A DNA stretch of 64,000 bases. Source: CAZTDU01 sp964617355. GTDB taxonomy: Bacteria; Pseudomonadota; Gammaproteobacteria; Burkholderiales; SG8-39. The DNA lies in NCBI GenBank assembly GCA_964617355.1, contig CAZTXP010000129.1, forward strand, positions 1 to 64,000, read 5' to 3'. The notes under the pieces are model-generated. The model was not told the DNA's origin and made no database searches. It worked only from the letters and a program-made list of their open reading frames with translations. The translations under genes and the position numbers were made by a program. Shown here one piece after another: positions 41,488 through 50,888 of the stretch (its first letter is position 1; each line of letters starts with the position of its first letter).

Positions 41488-42255
41488 ATGAAATGCGTGA
41501 TCCTCGCGGGCGGCCTCGGCACCCGCATCAGCGAAGAATCCCAGCTGCGCCCCAAGCCCATGGTGGAGATCGGCGGCCGGCCGATCCTGTGGCACATCAT
41601 GAAGATCTACTCCGCGCACGGCATCGACGAGTTCATCGTCTGCCTCGGCTACAAGGGCTACGTGATCAAGGAGTACTTCGCGAACTACTTCCTGCACATG
41701 TCGGACGTCACCTTCGACATGGCGCACAACAAGATGGAGGTCCACCAGAAGGGCGCCGAGCCGTGGCGCGTCACGCTGGTGGACACCGGCGAGGCGACGC
41801 AGACCGGCGGCCGCCTGAAGCGCGTGGCGAGCTACCTCGGGGAAGAGGACTTCTGCTTCACCTATGGCGACGGCGTCGGCGACGTGAACATCCGCGAACT
41901 CGTGGCGTTCCACCGCGCGCAGAAGGTGAAGGCCACGTTGACGGCAGTGCAGCCGCCCGGGCGCTTCGGCGCGCTGAACCTCGAAGGACCGCTCGTCACC
42001 AGCTTCCAGGAGAAGCCGCGCGGCGACGGCGGCTGGATCAATGGCGGCTTCTTCGTGCTGTCGCCTTCGGTGGTGGACCACATTTCCGGCGACGACACGA
42101 TCTGGGAGCGCGAGCCGATGGAGCGCCTCGCGCGCGAGCGCAGCCTCGCGGCTTACTTCCATCGCGGCTTCTGGCAGCCGATGGACACGCTGCGCGAGAA
42201 GCAGCAACTCGAGGCGGCGTGGGCTAGCGGCAAGGCGCCCTGGAAGATCTGGTGA
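41488..42255 (+). CDS. rfbF: Glucose-1-phosphate cytidylyltransferase
   Basis: The 255-residue protein makes CDP-glucose, the entry to CDP-linked deoxysugars. LAGGLGTRISEE with RPKPMVEIGGRPILWHIM is the RfbF/DdhA hallmark, and VDTGEATQTGGRLKRV and YGDGVGDVN agree with the family. Length is normal. Its stop overlaps the GTG of rfbG, which uses its product. Confidence 0.96.
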   Translation: MKCVILAGGLGTRISEESQLRPKPMVEIGGRPILWHIMKIYSAHGIDEFIVCLGYKGYVIKEYFANYFLHMSDVTFDMAHNKMEVHQKGAEPWRVTLVDTGEATQTGGRLKRVASYLGEEDFCFTYGDGVGDVNIRELVAFHRAQKVKATLTAVQPPGRFGALNLEGPLVTSFQEKPRGDGGWINGGFFVLSPSVVDHISGDDTIWEREPMERLARERSLAAYFHRGFWQPMDTLREKQQLEAAWASGKAPWKIW

Positions 42256-43328
42256 GCCTGTCCGCTTCCTTCTGGAAGGGCCGGCGCGTGCTCGTCACCG
42301 GGCACACCGGCTTCAAGGGCGCGTGGCTCGCGAGTGGGCTCGTCGGCATGGGGGCGAGCGTCACGGGCATCGCGCTCGCGCCCGAGACCTCGCCCAGCCT
42401 CTTCGACCTGCTCGGCCTCGCGCGCGACATGGACTCGCGCCTGCGCGACGTGCGCGATCGCGAGGCGATCGCCGGCATCGCGCGCGCTGTGAGACCCGAG
42501 ATCGTGATCCACATGGCCGCGCAGGCGCTGGTGCGGCGCTCGTACCAGCAGCCGGTCGAGACCTTCGCGGCCAACGTCATGGGCACTGCGCACGTGCTCG
42601 AGGCCGCGCGCGCGGCGGGCTCGGTGCGCGCGATCGTCAACGTGACGAGCGACAAGTGCTACGAGAACCGCGAGGCCGACTACGCCTACCGCGAGACCGA
42701 CGCGATGGGCGGGCACGACCCGTACAGCGCGAGCAAGGGCGCAGCGGAACTGGTGGCCTCCGCGTATCGGCGCTCGTTCCTGTCGGCCGAGGGCATCCTC
42801 ATGGCCTCGGCGCGCGCCGGCAACGTGATCGGCGGCGGCGACTGGTCGGAGGATCGACTGATCCCCGATTGCGTGCGGGCGTTCTCGGCGCGCCGCGCCC
42901 TCGTCGTGCGCAATCCCCTCGCGATCCGTCCGTGGCAGCACGTGCTCGAGCCGCTGTCGGGCTACCTGATGCTGGCCGAGCGACTCGCGAACGGTGATGC
43001 GGCGTTTGCCGACGGCTGGAACTTCGGCCCGGATGCGGGCGAAGCCGCACCGGTGCGACAGGTCGTCGACGAAGTGGTGAAGCTCTGGGGCGACGGCGCG
43101 CGCTGGGAGCAGGATCCCGCGGCGCAGCCACACGAAGCGCATCTCCTGAAGCTCGACGCCTCGAAGGCGCGGCGCGAGCTCGGCTGGCGCCCGCGGCTCG
43201 GCCTCGCCGAGACGCTGCGCTGGACGGTGGACTGGTATCGCGGGCACCTCGGCGGCGCGAGCGCGCGCGAGCTGGTGGCCGCGCAATGGAAGGCCTACGG
43301 CGAACGCAAGGAGAAGGCGGCGGCATGA
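42252..43328 (+). CDS. rfbG: CDP-glucose 4,6-dehydratase
   Basis: The 358-residue SDR converts CDP-glucose to CDP-4-keto-6-deoxyglucose. It shows VLVTGHTGFKGAWLA (the TGHTGFKG form typical of RfbG), HMAAQALVRRSY, NVTSDKCYEN and YSASKGAAEL for the catalytic Tyr and Lys. GTG 42252 overlaps the rfbF stop. The RfbH 3-dehydratase that normally follows in CDP-3,6-dideoxyhexose pathways is absent; a C-methyltransferase follows instead. Confidence 0.95.
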   Translation: MSLSASFWKGRRVLVTGHTGFKGAWLASGLVGMGASVTGIALAPETSPSLFDLLGLARDMDSRLRDVRDREAIAGIARAVRPEIVIHMAAQALVRRSYQQPVETFAANVMGTAHVLEAARAAGSVRAIVNVTSDKCYENREADYAYRETDAMGGHDPYSASKGAAELVASAYRRSFLSAEGILMASARAGNVIGGGDWSEDRLIPDCVRAFSARRALVVRNPLAIRPWQHVLEPLSGYLMLAERLANGDAAFADGWNFGPDAGEAAPVRQVVDEVVKLWGDGARWEQDPAAQPHEAHLLKLDASKARRELGWRPRLGLAETLRWTVDWYRGHLGGASARELVAAQWKAYGERKEKAAA

Positions 43329-44554
43329 CGCTTAACTGCAGGTTCTGCGGCACGGAGCTGCGCCACACCTTCGCCGACCTCGGCATGTCGCCGCTCGCCA
43401 ACTCCTACGTCGCCGGCGACAAGCTCGAAGCGATGGAGCCGTTCTACCCGCTGCACGTGCGCGTCTGCAGCCAGTGCCTGCTGGTGCAATTGCCGGAGTT
43501 CGAGAGCCCGGAGCACATCTTCAGCGACTATGCGTACTTCTCCTCGTACTCCGACAGCTGGCTGAAGCACTGCGAGGCGTACGCCGCGAACATGCGCTCG
43601 CGGCTGAAGCTCGGCAAGGACGCGCTGGTCGCCGAGGTGGCGAGCAACGATGGGTACCTCTTGCAGTACTTCGTCAAGGCCGGCATACCGGTGCTCGGCA
43701 TCGAGCCGGCGGCGAACGTCGCCAAGGTCGCGGTCGAGAAGGGCGTGCCCACCGAGGTCGCGTTCTTCGGCGTGAAGACCGCGGAGCGGCTGGCCGCGGC
43801 GGGCCGTCGCGCCGACCTCGTCGCGGCGAACAACGTGCTGGCGCACGTGCCGGACATCAACGACTTCGTCGGCGGCTTCGCGCGGCTGCTCAAGCCCGAG
43901 GGCGTGGTGACCGTGGAGTTCCCGCACCTCCTGAATCTCATCGAGCAGAACCAGTTCGACACGATCTACCACGAACACTTCTCGTACCTGTCGTTTGGTG
44001 TGGTGGAACGCATTTACGCGAAGCACGGCCTGCGGGTGTTCGACGTCGACCGCCTGCCGACGCACGGCGGATCGCTGCGCGTGTACGCCTGCCTCGCGGG
44101 CGCGTCGCACGCCGAGTCGCCTGCCGTGGCGGCGATGCGCGAGCTTGAGCGCGAGGGCGGGCTGCACACGCTCGAGGGCCACACGCGCGTGCAGGAGCGC
44201 CTCGTGGACTTGAAGTGCGGAGTGATGGCGTTCTTCGTCGAGGCGCGGCGCGCAGGCAAGCGCGTGGCGGGCTACGGCGCGCCCGCGAAGGGCAACACGC
44301 TCCTCAACTACTGCGGCATCGGTCCCGAGCTGATGCCGTTCACCGTCGACCGCAGCCCGCACAAGCAGGGCCACTACCTGCCCGGCGTGCGCGTGCCCAT
44401 CCGGCATCCGGACGAGATCGCGCGCGCGAGGCCGGACTACGTCTTCATCCTGCCGTGGAACCTGAAGGACGAGATCGTCGAGCAGATGGCGCACGTGCGC
44501 GGCTGGGGCGGGCGCTTCGTGGTGCCGATCCCCGAGGTGAAGGTCCTGCCGTGA
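43325..44554 (+). CDS. Sugar C-methyltransferase (NovU/TylCIII type)
   Basis: The 409-residue protein has the three-part layout of deoxysugar C-methyltransferases: an N-terminal zinc-binding region (CRFCG, then CSQC), a SAM domain (VAEVASNDGYLLQYF) with the IYHEHFSYLS active-site segment, and a C-terminal domain containing GYGAPAKGNTLLNYCG. Such enzymes add a methyl branch at C3 or C5 of a 4-keto-6-deoxy sugar nucleotide. With rfbF and rfbG directly upstream, the substrate is probably CDP-4-keto-6-deoxyglucose. The ATGA overlap with rfbG supports this. Confidence 0.92.
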   Translation: MTLNCRFCGTELRHTFADLGMSPLANSYVAGDKLEAMEPFYPLHVRVCSQCLLVQLPEFESPEHIFSDYAYFSSYSDSWLKHCEAYAANMRSRLKLGKDALVAEVASNDGYLLQYFVKAGIPVLGIEPAANVAKVAVEKGVPTEVAFFGVKTAERLAAAGRRADLVAANNVLAHVPDINDFVGGFARLLKPEGVVTVEFPHLLNLIEQNQFDTIYHEHFSYLSFGVVERIYAKHGLRVFDVDRLPTHGGSLRVYACLAGASHAESPAVAAMRELEREGGLHTLEGHTRVQERLVDLKCGVMAFFVEARRAGKRVAGYGAPAKGNTLLNYCGIGPELMPFTVDRSPHKQGHYLPGVRVPIRHPDEIARARPDYVFILPWNLKDEIVEQMAHVRGWGGRFVVPIPEVKVLP

Positions 44555-45081
44555 AGTTCGCGCCGACGCCGCTCGAGGGCGCCTTCGTCGTCGATCTCGA
44601 CCGGCTGGAGGACGAGCGCGGCTTCTTCGCGCGCACGTTCTGCGAGGAAGAGTTCCGTCGCGCCGGCCTCGTGCCGGTCGTTTCCCAGTGCAGCGTGTCG
44701 TTCAACAAGCGGCGTGGCACGCTGCGCGGCATGCACTACCAGGCGGCGCCGCACGAGGAGACCAAGCTCGTGCGCTGCACGCAGGGCGCGATCTGGGACG
44801 TGATCGTGGACCTCCGGCCGGGCTCCGCTACGCGGTGCCGCTGGCATGGCGTCGAGCTTTCGGCCGAGAACCGGCGCGCGCTCTACATCCCGGCCGGCTT
44901 CGCGCACGGCTTCCAGGTGCTGCGCGAGGATTCCGAGGTGCTCTACATGATGGACGTTCCCTACCACGGGCCTTCGGCGCGCGGCGTGCGCTGGGACGAC
45001 CCGGCGTTTGGCATCGCGTGGCCGCTGGCGGATCCGTTCATGTCCGATCGCGACCGCGCCTACGAATCGTTCAAGGGCTGA
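44551..45081 (+). CDS. RmlC-like nucleotide-sugar 3,5-epimerase
   Basis: The 176-residue cupin has the RmlC pattern: DERGFFARTFCEEEF, GTLRGMHYQ with the catalytic His, and IPAGFAHGFQVL. It differs clearly from the rmlC at 7103 and sits in the CDP-sugar cassette, so it probably epimerises the C-methylated 4-keto sugar (at C3, C5 or both). GTG 44551 overlaps the methyltransferase stop. Confidence 0.9.
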   Translation: MKFAPTPLEGAFVVDLDRLEDERGFFARTFCEEEFRRAGLVPVVSQCSVSFNKRRGTLRGMHYQAAPHEETKLVRCTQGAIWDVIVDLRPGSATRCRWHGVELSAENRRALYIPAGFAHGFQVLREDSEVLYMMDVPYHGPSARGVRWDDPAFGIAWPLADPFMSDRDRAYESFKG

Positions 45082-45085
45082 ACCC

Positions 45086-45952
45086 ATGCGCATTCTCCTC
45101 ATCGGCCGCACCGGCCAGCTCGGCGGCGACCTGCTGCGCAATGGCACGAGGCACGAAATCGTCGCTCCCGAGCGCTCGGAGCTCGACGTCGTGCGCCCCG
45201 AGCAGGTGCGCGCCGCGATCGAGCGCGTGCGGCCGGACCTCGTGATCAACTGCGCCGCGTTCCACAACGTGCCGCTCTGCGAGACGGAGCCGGACCAGGC
45301 CTTCCGCGTGAACTGCATCGCGGTGCGCGACCTCGCCGCGGCCTGCCGCGACGCGCGAGTGCGCTTCATGACCTTCAGCAGCGACTACGTGTTCGGCGGC
45401 GGGCCGCAGCGCAGCCCGATCGGCGAGGACGAGACGCCCGCGCCGCTGCAGGTCTACGGCATCAGCCGGCTTGCGGGCGAGCACGCCGCGCTCGCGACAG
45501 CGCCGGAGCACGCGTTGGTCGTGCGCACCTGCGGGCTCTATGGTGCGTCGGGCGCGAAGTCCAAGGGCGGCAACTTCGTCGACGGGCGGGTTGCCGATGG
45601 ACGCGCGGGCAAGACCATCGAGATGGCCTGCGAGCAGGTCGTCGCACCGACTTCGACGCACGACCTGAGCCTCGCCGTGCTGGCGCTCGCGGAGCACCCG
45701 TCCGCGGCGCCGGGCATCTACCACCTCGTGAACGAGGGGCCGTGCAGCTGGTACGACCTCACCGCCGCGATCGTCGAGATCCTCGAGCTGCCGGCGAAGG
45801 TGATCCCGGTGGATCGGGGCGGCGTTACGGGAACCATGCGCCGCCCGCTCTATTCGGTGCTCGACAACCGGCGCGCGCGCGCGCTCGGCATCACGATGCG
45901 GCCTTGGCGCGCTGCCCTCGAGGACTACCTTCGCCGGCGGTATCCGGGATGA
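45086..45952 (+). CDS. RmlD-like 4-keto-sugar reductase
   Basis: The 288-residue SDR of the RmlD subfamily has ILLIGRTGQLGGDLL, INCAAFHNVPLCETEP, FSSDYVFGG and VYGISRLAGE. The catalytic pair is therefore Tyr with Arg in place of the usual Lys (Y-G-I-S-R). It would reduce the 4-keto group last in the CDP-sugar cassette. As the only RmlD-like gene in the window it could also serve rmlBAC, which lack a neighbouring rmlD; that is inference. The ATG follows the previous stop by four bases. Confidence 0.86.
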   Translation: MRILLIGRTGQLGGDLLRNGTRHEIVAPERSELDVVRPEQVRAAIERVRPDLVINCAAFHNVPLCETEPDQAFRVNCIAVRDLAAACRDARVRFMTFSSDYVFGGGPQRSPIGEDETPAPLQVYGISRLAGEHAALATAPEHALVVRTCGLYGASGAKSKGGNFVDGRVADGRAGKTIEMACEQVVAPTSTHDLSLAVLALAEHPSAAPGIYHLVNEGPCSWYDLTAAIVEILELPAKVIPVDRGGVTGTMRRPLYSVLDNRRARALGITMRPWRAALEDYLRRRYPG

Positions 45953-46848
45953 GCGGTGCGGCGGCCGCCGGCCGATGCCACTTCTGCGGCGGCGCCACCG
46001 CTCCGGCGCTCGTCGCCACCGACCGCAATCGCGGCATCTCGACGCTCGCCTTCGAGTATTCGCGCTGCGCCGACTGCGGTACTTACTCGCTCGACAACGT
46101 CCCGCCGGACCTCGGCCGCTACTATCCGGACGACTATTACGCCTTCCCGCGCAACCGGGACGAGGCCGACCGGTCGCTCGACGGCGATCGCTACAAGCTG
46201 GAGCTGATCCGCCGCCACGCGCCGAAGGGCCGGCTGCTGGAGATCGGCCCCGGCGCCGGCATGTTTGCGCACCTGATGGCGACCAGCGGCTACGAGGTCG
46301 AGACGATCGAGATGTCGCCTCGCAGCGCGAAGTTCCTGCAGGACGTGCTCGGCATCCGCACGCACCTCGCGAGCGACGAACTGGCCGCACTCGCGCAGTG
46401 CAAGGACTTCGACGTCATCGCGCTCTGGCATGTGATCGAGCATGTGCGCGCGCCGGCCATGCTGGTGGAGGCGGCCGCGAAGGCGCTGCGGCCGGGCGGC
46501 ATCCTCGTGCTGGCGACGCCGAATCCCGCGGCGCTGCAGTTCCGGCTCTTCGGCGCCCGCTGGGTGCACCTCGACGCGCCGAGGCACGTGTGGCTGATCG
46601 GGCCGCGCGCGCTGCGCGAGTGCGGCGCGCGCGCCGGCCTGCGCGAGATCGAGTACACCGAGGCCGACGAAGGCACGCGCTACTGGAACCGCTTCGGCTG
46701 GGACTACACCATCCGGGGCCTGGTCGAGCGCTACATTCGCCGCCGGCCGAGCAACCTGGTCGCGCGGATCGCCGGCGCGCTCGCCGCGCCCTTCGAGGCG
46801 CGCGCCGGTGCCGCGAGCGCCTACACGATGATCCTGCGCAAGGCGTGA
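45949..46848 (+). CDS. Zinc-ribbon class I SAM methyltransferase
   Basis: The 299-residue protein has an N-terminal CHFCGG ... CADCG ribbon and a SAM domain with LLEIGPGAGMFAHLM, IALWHVIEHV and LRPGGILVLATPNP. It resembles methyltransferases of O-antigen clusters and has the same layout as the protein encoded at 27341, but with G+C-rich codons. Target unknown. The ATGA overlap with the reductase gene and short spacing to a GT2 gene place it at the junction of sugar synthesis and assembly. Confidence 0.87.
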   Translation: MSGAAAAGRCHFCGGATAPALVATDRNRGISTLAFEYSRCADCGTYSLDNVPPDLGRYYPDDYYAFPRNRDEADRSLDGDRYKLELIRRHAPKGRLLEIGPGAGMFAHLMATSGYEVETIEMSPRSAKFLQDVLGIRTHLASDELAALAQCKDFDVIALWHVIEHVRAPAMLVEAAAKALRPGGILVLATPNPAALQFRLFGARWVHLDAPRHVWLIGPRALRECGARAGLREIEYTEADEGTRYWNRFGWDYTIRGLVERYIRRRPSNLVARIAGALAAPFEARAGAASAYTMILRKA

Positions 46849-46850
46849 CG

Positions 46851-48032
46851 ATGCGCTTTTCCGTGCTGCTGCCGACGAAGAACCGGCTGGATCTGCTGCG
46901 CTACGCGGTCGATACCGTGCGCCGCCAGTCGTACGCGGACGTCGAGATCGTGATCTCGGACAACTGCTCCGAGGACGACATTGCCGGTTTCGCCGCGAGC
47001 CTGGGCGACCCGCGCGTGAAGTACGTGCGCTCGCCCAAGCCGATCCCGGTGACCGAGAACTGGAACCTCGCGCTCGAGCACAGCACCGGCGACTATGTCG
47101 TGATGCTCGGGGACGACGACGGGCTGCTGAAGGGCTACCTCGAGACCGCCGCCGCGCTGATCGAGCAGCACGGCCGGCCCGACCTCGTGCTGACCGACGC
47201 GCTGCTTTATGCCTACCCGGGTGTCATGCCGGGACACCCGAAGGGGTTCCTGCAGGTCGGCTACGGCCGGTTCTTCGAAGGAGTGAAGGAACCGTACCTC
47301 CTTGATCGCGGCGTGGCGCGGGAGGCGGTGGATGCCGCGCTCGACTTCCGGCTCACGTTCCAGTTCAACATGCAGTACTCGATCGTCAGCCGTCGCCTCG
47401 TGGAGCGCCTGCGCGAGCACGGGCCGTACTTCCAGTCGCCGTACCCGGACTTCTACGCCAGCAACGCGAACCTGCTGCTCGCCGAGCGCATCCTCGTCGT
47501 GCCGCGCCCGATGGTCTGCATCGGCATCAGCCCGAAGTCCTTCGGCTGGTACTACTACAACCAGCGGCAGGAGGAGGGCGCGCAGTTCCTCGCCAACATG
47601 ATGCCCGGCGAGATCTGGGAGCGCCTGCGCGGCACGCTGCTGCCGGGCAACGACCTGATGAGCTGCTGGCTCGCGGCCGTGGACACTGTGCGAGAGAACC
47701 TCCGGCGCGCGCCCGTGGACGGCCGGCCGCTGGAGGTCGGCACGCAGCGCTATCGCTTCCTGCAACTGTGGCACGCGGCCAACCATCTTCCGCGGCGTCA
47801 GCTGTTCGCGGTCTTCGGCGCGGCGCGCTGGTGGGAGTGGGTCGTCTTCGGACCGGTGGCCGCGCTGCTCGTGTTCGCGCGGCGCAATCCGGCGAGCGGG
47901 TGGCTGCAGGCGCTGAAGCGCGCGATCGACCGCCGGATGTCGCCGTTGCCGGACCGGGACACCCGGGTGAAGGAAATCCCCGCCCGCAACATGACCGAGG
48001 TGTTCGACTCGGTCGCGCCGGAGTACTACTAG
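46851..48032 (+). CDS. Glycosyltransferase, GT2 family
   Basis: The 393-residue protein starts with the GT2 fold (VLLPTKNRLDLLRYAVDTV), SDNCSEDD as the nucleotide-binding acidic motif, and VVMLGDDDGLL with the DxD metal site. A C-terminal region of about 150 residues includes a short hydrophobic stretch (WVVFGPVAALLVFA), which may attach it to the membrane. Donor and acceptor are unknown; the neighbouring CDP-sugar cassette makes a CDP-linked donor possible. Confidence 0.87.
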   Translation: MRFSVLLPTKNRLDLLRYAVDTVRRQSYADVEIVISDNCSEDDIAGFAASLGDPRVKYVRSPKPIPVTENWNLALEHSTGDYVVMLGDDDGLLKGYLETAAALIEQHGRPDLVLTDALLYAYPGVMPGHPKGFLQVGYGRFFEGVKEPYLLDRGVAREAVDAALDFRLTFQFNMQYSIVSRRLVERLREHGPYFQSPYPDFYASNANLLLAERILVVPRPMVCIGISPKSFGWYYYNQRQEEGAQFLANMMPGEIWERLRGTLLPGNDLMSCWLAAVDTVRENLRRAPVDGRPLEVGTQRYRFLQLWHAANHLPRRQLFAVFGAARWWEWVVFGPVAALLVFARRNPASGWLQALKRAIDRRMSPLPDRDTRVKEIPARNMTEVFDSVAPEYY

Positions 48033-48033
48033 C

Positions 48034-49947
48034 GTGGCCGCGGACAAGGCAGGGCGCATCGGCCGCCTGCGCGAGGTCATCGCCCGCGAGGCGACGCGCA
48101 AGATCATCATCGACGGCAAGGCGATGGCCTACTGGGGGCCCGCGGGCATCCTGCGACTGATGGGCCGGGCGGGGACGGTGCTGTCCAAGGACGGCATGCG
48201 CGGCGTGGTGGACAAACTGCGCGGCGTCGCCGGGCGGGCCGTGTCGCGCGCCGACTACGCGACCTGGGTCGACGAGCACGAGGCGTGGATGCGCGCGAAG
48301 CGCGACCAGCGCCAGCGCGACCTCGCGGGGTTCGCGCTGAAGCCCGTGGTGTCGTTCGTGATGCCGACCTACAACTCGCCGATTCGCTGGCTGCGCGAGG
48401 CGATCGAGTCGGTGCTCGCGCAGGACTACCCGCACTGGGAGCTCTGCATCGCGGACGACGCCTCGCCGAACGCCGAGGTGCGCGAGGTGCTGCGCGAGTA
48501 CGCCGCGGCCGACCCGCGCATCAAGCTCGTGTTCCGCGAGGCCAACGGCCACATCTCGCGCGCGACCAACTCGGCGCTCGAACTCGCGACCGGGGAGTTC
48601 GTCTCGCTGATCGACCACGACGACCGCATCCCGGACTACGCGCTGCTGGAACTGGTGCGCGCGCTGAACGCCGACCCGGCGCTCGACATGGTGTACTCCG
48701 ACGAAGACAAGATCGACATCGGCGGCACGCGCTTCGAGCCCTTCTTCAAGCCGGACTGGTCGCCCGAGTACCTCGAGTCGTGCATGTACACCGCGCACCT
48801 CGCGATCTACCGCAAGTCGATCGTGGACCGCGTGGGCGGCTTCCGCCCGGAGTGCAACGGCGCGCAGGACTACGATTTCGTCCTGCGCTTCACCGAGCAC
48901 GCGCGCGGCATCGGCCACGTGCCGCTGGTGCTGTACCACTGGCGCGCGCTGCCCGGCTCGACCGCCGCGGCGATGGAGCAGAAGAGCTACGTGGTCGACG
49001 CCGGCATCCGCGGCCTGCAGGATCGCCTGCGCCGCACCGGGCGCGAGGGCACGGTGCGCTCGAGCGAATACGCTGGCTGCTTCGACGTGCGCTGGAAGTT
49101 GCTGCGCACGCCGCTGGTGTCGATCGTGATCCCGACCGCGGGCGGCGACCGCACCGTGCGCGGGGAGCGCGTGAACCTCGTCACCCGGTGCGTGCAGCGA
49201 ATCTTTGCCGACTCGACCTACCGCTCGTTCGAGATCGTGATCGTCGACAACGGCGACCTGCGTCCCGAGGTCGCCGCGGCGCTGCGCGAGGCGGGTTGCC
49301 GCTTCGTCACCTACCGGGAGCCGGTGTTCAACATCTCCGAGAAGCTCAATCTCGGCGCGGCCGAGGCGCGCGGCGAGTACCTGCTGCTGCTGAACGACGA
49401 CATCGAGCTGATCACGCCCGACTGGATTGAGGCCATGCTGGAGCCGGCGATGAAGGACGGCGTCGGCGTGGTGGGCGCGAAGCTCCTGTACGAGAACGAC
49501 ACCACGCAGCACGTCGGCGTGGCGCACCACGGCGGCCTGCCCGACCACGTGCGCAAGCACTTCGCGGGCGACGAGGCCGGCTACAACTTCAGCTCGGTGT
49601 CGGTGAAGAACTACCTCGCGGTGACGGGCGCCTGCATGCTGGTGCGGGCCGACCTGTACCGGGAGGTCGGTGGCTACGACCCGGCCTACCGCATCAACTA
49701 CGGCGACATCGACTTCTGCCTGAAGGTGCACCAGCGCGGGCTGCGGGCGGTGTTCACGCCGCACGCGCGGCTCTACCACTACGAATCGGCCTCGCGCGAC
49801 GCCGTGGTCGCGCAGGAGGAGATCGACCTCTTCCTCGAGCGGTGGAAGGCGGTGACTTCGCGCGATCCGTACTACAACGCCGAGTACCTCCAGACCTCGC
49901 CGCCGGACTACTCGCTCCGCCTCCCGCCCCGCGGGGAGTGGCGCTGA
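48034..49947 (+). CDS. Two-domain GT2 glycosyltransferase
   Basis: The 637-residue protein contains two GT-A domains. The first (about 105-330) has VMPTYNSPIRWL, ADDAS and LIDHDDRIPD; the second (about 365-620) has VIPTAGGDRT, VDNGD and LLNDDIELI followed by the YGDIDFCLKVHQRG acceptor-side motif. Tandem GT2 proteins of this type build repeating disaccharides such as rhamnans in O-antigens. GTG 48034 follows the previous stop by one base. The N-terminal 100 residues have no recognised domain. Confidence 0.9.
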   Translation: MAADKAGRIGRLREVIAREATRKIIIDGKAMAYWGPAGILRLMGRAGTVLSKDGMRGVVDKLRGVAGRAVSRADYATWVDEHEAWMRAKRDQRQRDLAGFALKPVVSFVMPTYNSPIRWLREAIESVLAQDYPHWELCIADDASPNAEVREVLREYAAADPRIKLVFREANGHISRATNSALELATGEFVSLIDHDDRIPDYALLELVRALNADPALDMVYSDEDKIDIGGTRFEPFFKPDWSPEYLESCMYTAHLAIYRKSIVDRVGGFRPECNGAQDYDFVLRFTEHARGIGHVPLVLYHWRALPGSTAAAMEQKSYVVDAGIRGLQDRLRRTGREGTVRSSEYAGCFDVRWKLLRTPLVSIVIPTAGGDRTVRGERVNLVTRCVQRIFADSTYRSFEIVIVDNGDLRPEVAAALREAGCRFVTYREPVFNISEKLNLGAAEARGEYLLLLNDDIELITPDWIEAMLEPAMKDGVGVVGAKLLYENDTTQHVGVAHHGGLPDHVRKHFAGDEAGYNFSSVSVKNYLAVTGACMLVRADLYREVGGYDPAYRINYGDIDFCLKVHQRGLRAVFTPHARLYHYESASRDAVVAQEEIDLFLERWKAVTSRDPYYNAEYLQTSPPDYSLRLPPRGEWR

Positions 49948-49973
49948 AGGACGACCCCGTGGCCGCGGCTCGC

Positions 49974-50888
49974 ATGCCGGTGTGCGCGGTGGTCGTGACA
50001 TACGAGCCGCGGGTGGATGCGCTGCAGGGCGTGCGGGCACTGGCGCCGCAGGTCGATCACCTCGTCGTGGTGGACAACGGCTCCGGCGCCGCGAGCGAAG
50101 CCTACTTTGCGGGCCTGCCGGTGCAGGCGCAGGTCCTTCGCCTGGGCGACAACCTTGGCGTGGGCGCCGGTCACAACGCCGGCATTGCGCGTGCGCGCGA
50201 ACTCGGCGCGCGCTACGTGCTGCTCATGGACCAGGACAGCGTGCCGGAATCGGACATGGTGGAGCGACTCGTCGAGGGCGACGAGCGCTTGCGCGGCGAA
50301 GGTTGCCGCGTCGGCGCCGTGGGCCCGGTCTACTTCGACCAGCGCGTCGGCAAGTCCTGGCCCTTCTATCGCCTGGAAGGGTTCGGCGTGCGTGGGCACG
50401 AGTGCGGCGATGCGCCGCAGGTGGCGTGCGATTTCCTGATTTCGTCCGGGACGCTGGTCCGGCTCGACGTGCTGGACGAGGTCGGCCCCATGCCTGAGGG
50501 ATATTTCCTCGAGCACGTGGACACCGAGTGGTGCCTTCGCGCACGGCATCGCGGCTACGAACTATTCGGCATCTGCGCGGCGCGCATGCTGCACGCGCTG
50601 GGCGATGATGCAGTAGATGTGCCCCTGATCGGCCGCCGCGTGCAGGTCTATCGCCCGTACCGGCACTATTACCTGTTCCGCAACGCGGTGCTGCTGGCTC
50701 GCGAGCGGCACGCCCCGATTCGGTGGTGCGTGCACGAGGCGCTGCGGCTCGCGAAGCGCTTCGCGTTCTTCGGGTTGTTCGTGCCGCCGCGGCTGCCGCG
50801 GATCGGCTGGATGCTGAAAGGCGCGTGGCACGGCCTGCGCGGCCTCGAGGGCCGCATCGACCGGCCGGCGGCTCAGCGCCGGTTGTAG
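49974..50888 (+). CDS. Rhamnosyltransferase-like GT2 glycosyltransferase
   Basis: The 304-residue protein has VVVTYEPRVDAL, VDNGSG, LMDQDSVPE (the DQDS form seen in RfbN-type rhamnosyltransferases) and LEHVDTEWCLRARHRG. A rhamnose donor from rmlBAC is plausible. ATG 49974 is used; in-frame GTG at 49938 and 49959 are alternatives, the first overlapping the upstream stop. The gene ends tail-to-tail with manC, overlapping it by 16 bases. Confidence 0.86.
   Translation: MPVCAVVVTYEPRVDALQGVRALAPQVDHLVVVDNGSGAASEAYFAGLPVQAQVLRLGDNLGVGAGHNAGIARARELGARYVLLMDQDSVPESDMVERLVEGDERLRGEGCRVGAVGPVYFDQRVGKSWPFYRLEGFGVRGHECGDAPQVACDFLISSGTLVRLDVLDEVGPMPEGYFLEHVDTEWCLRARHRGYELFGICAARMLHALGDDAVDVPLIGRRVQVYRPYRHYYLFRNAVLLARERHAPIRWCVHEALRLAKRFAFFGLFVPPRLPRIGWMLKGAWHGLRGLEGRIDRPAAQRRL

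Noticed and set aside
47527..50040. An 837-codon open frame on the minus strand
   Set aside because: It lies antisense to two well-supported GT2 genes. Its translation is a low-complexity Arg/Ala/His/Val-rich sequence with no family motifs, as expected from long chance frames in very G+C-rich DNA.
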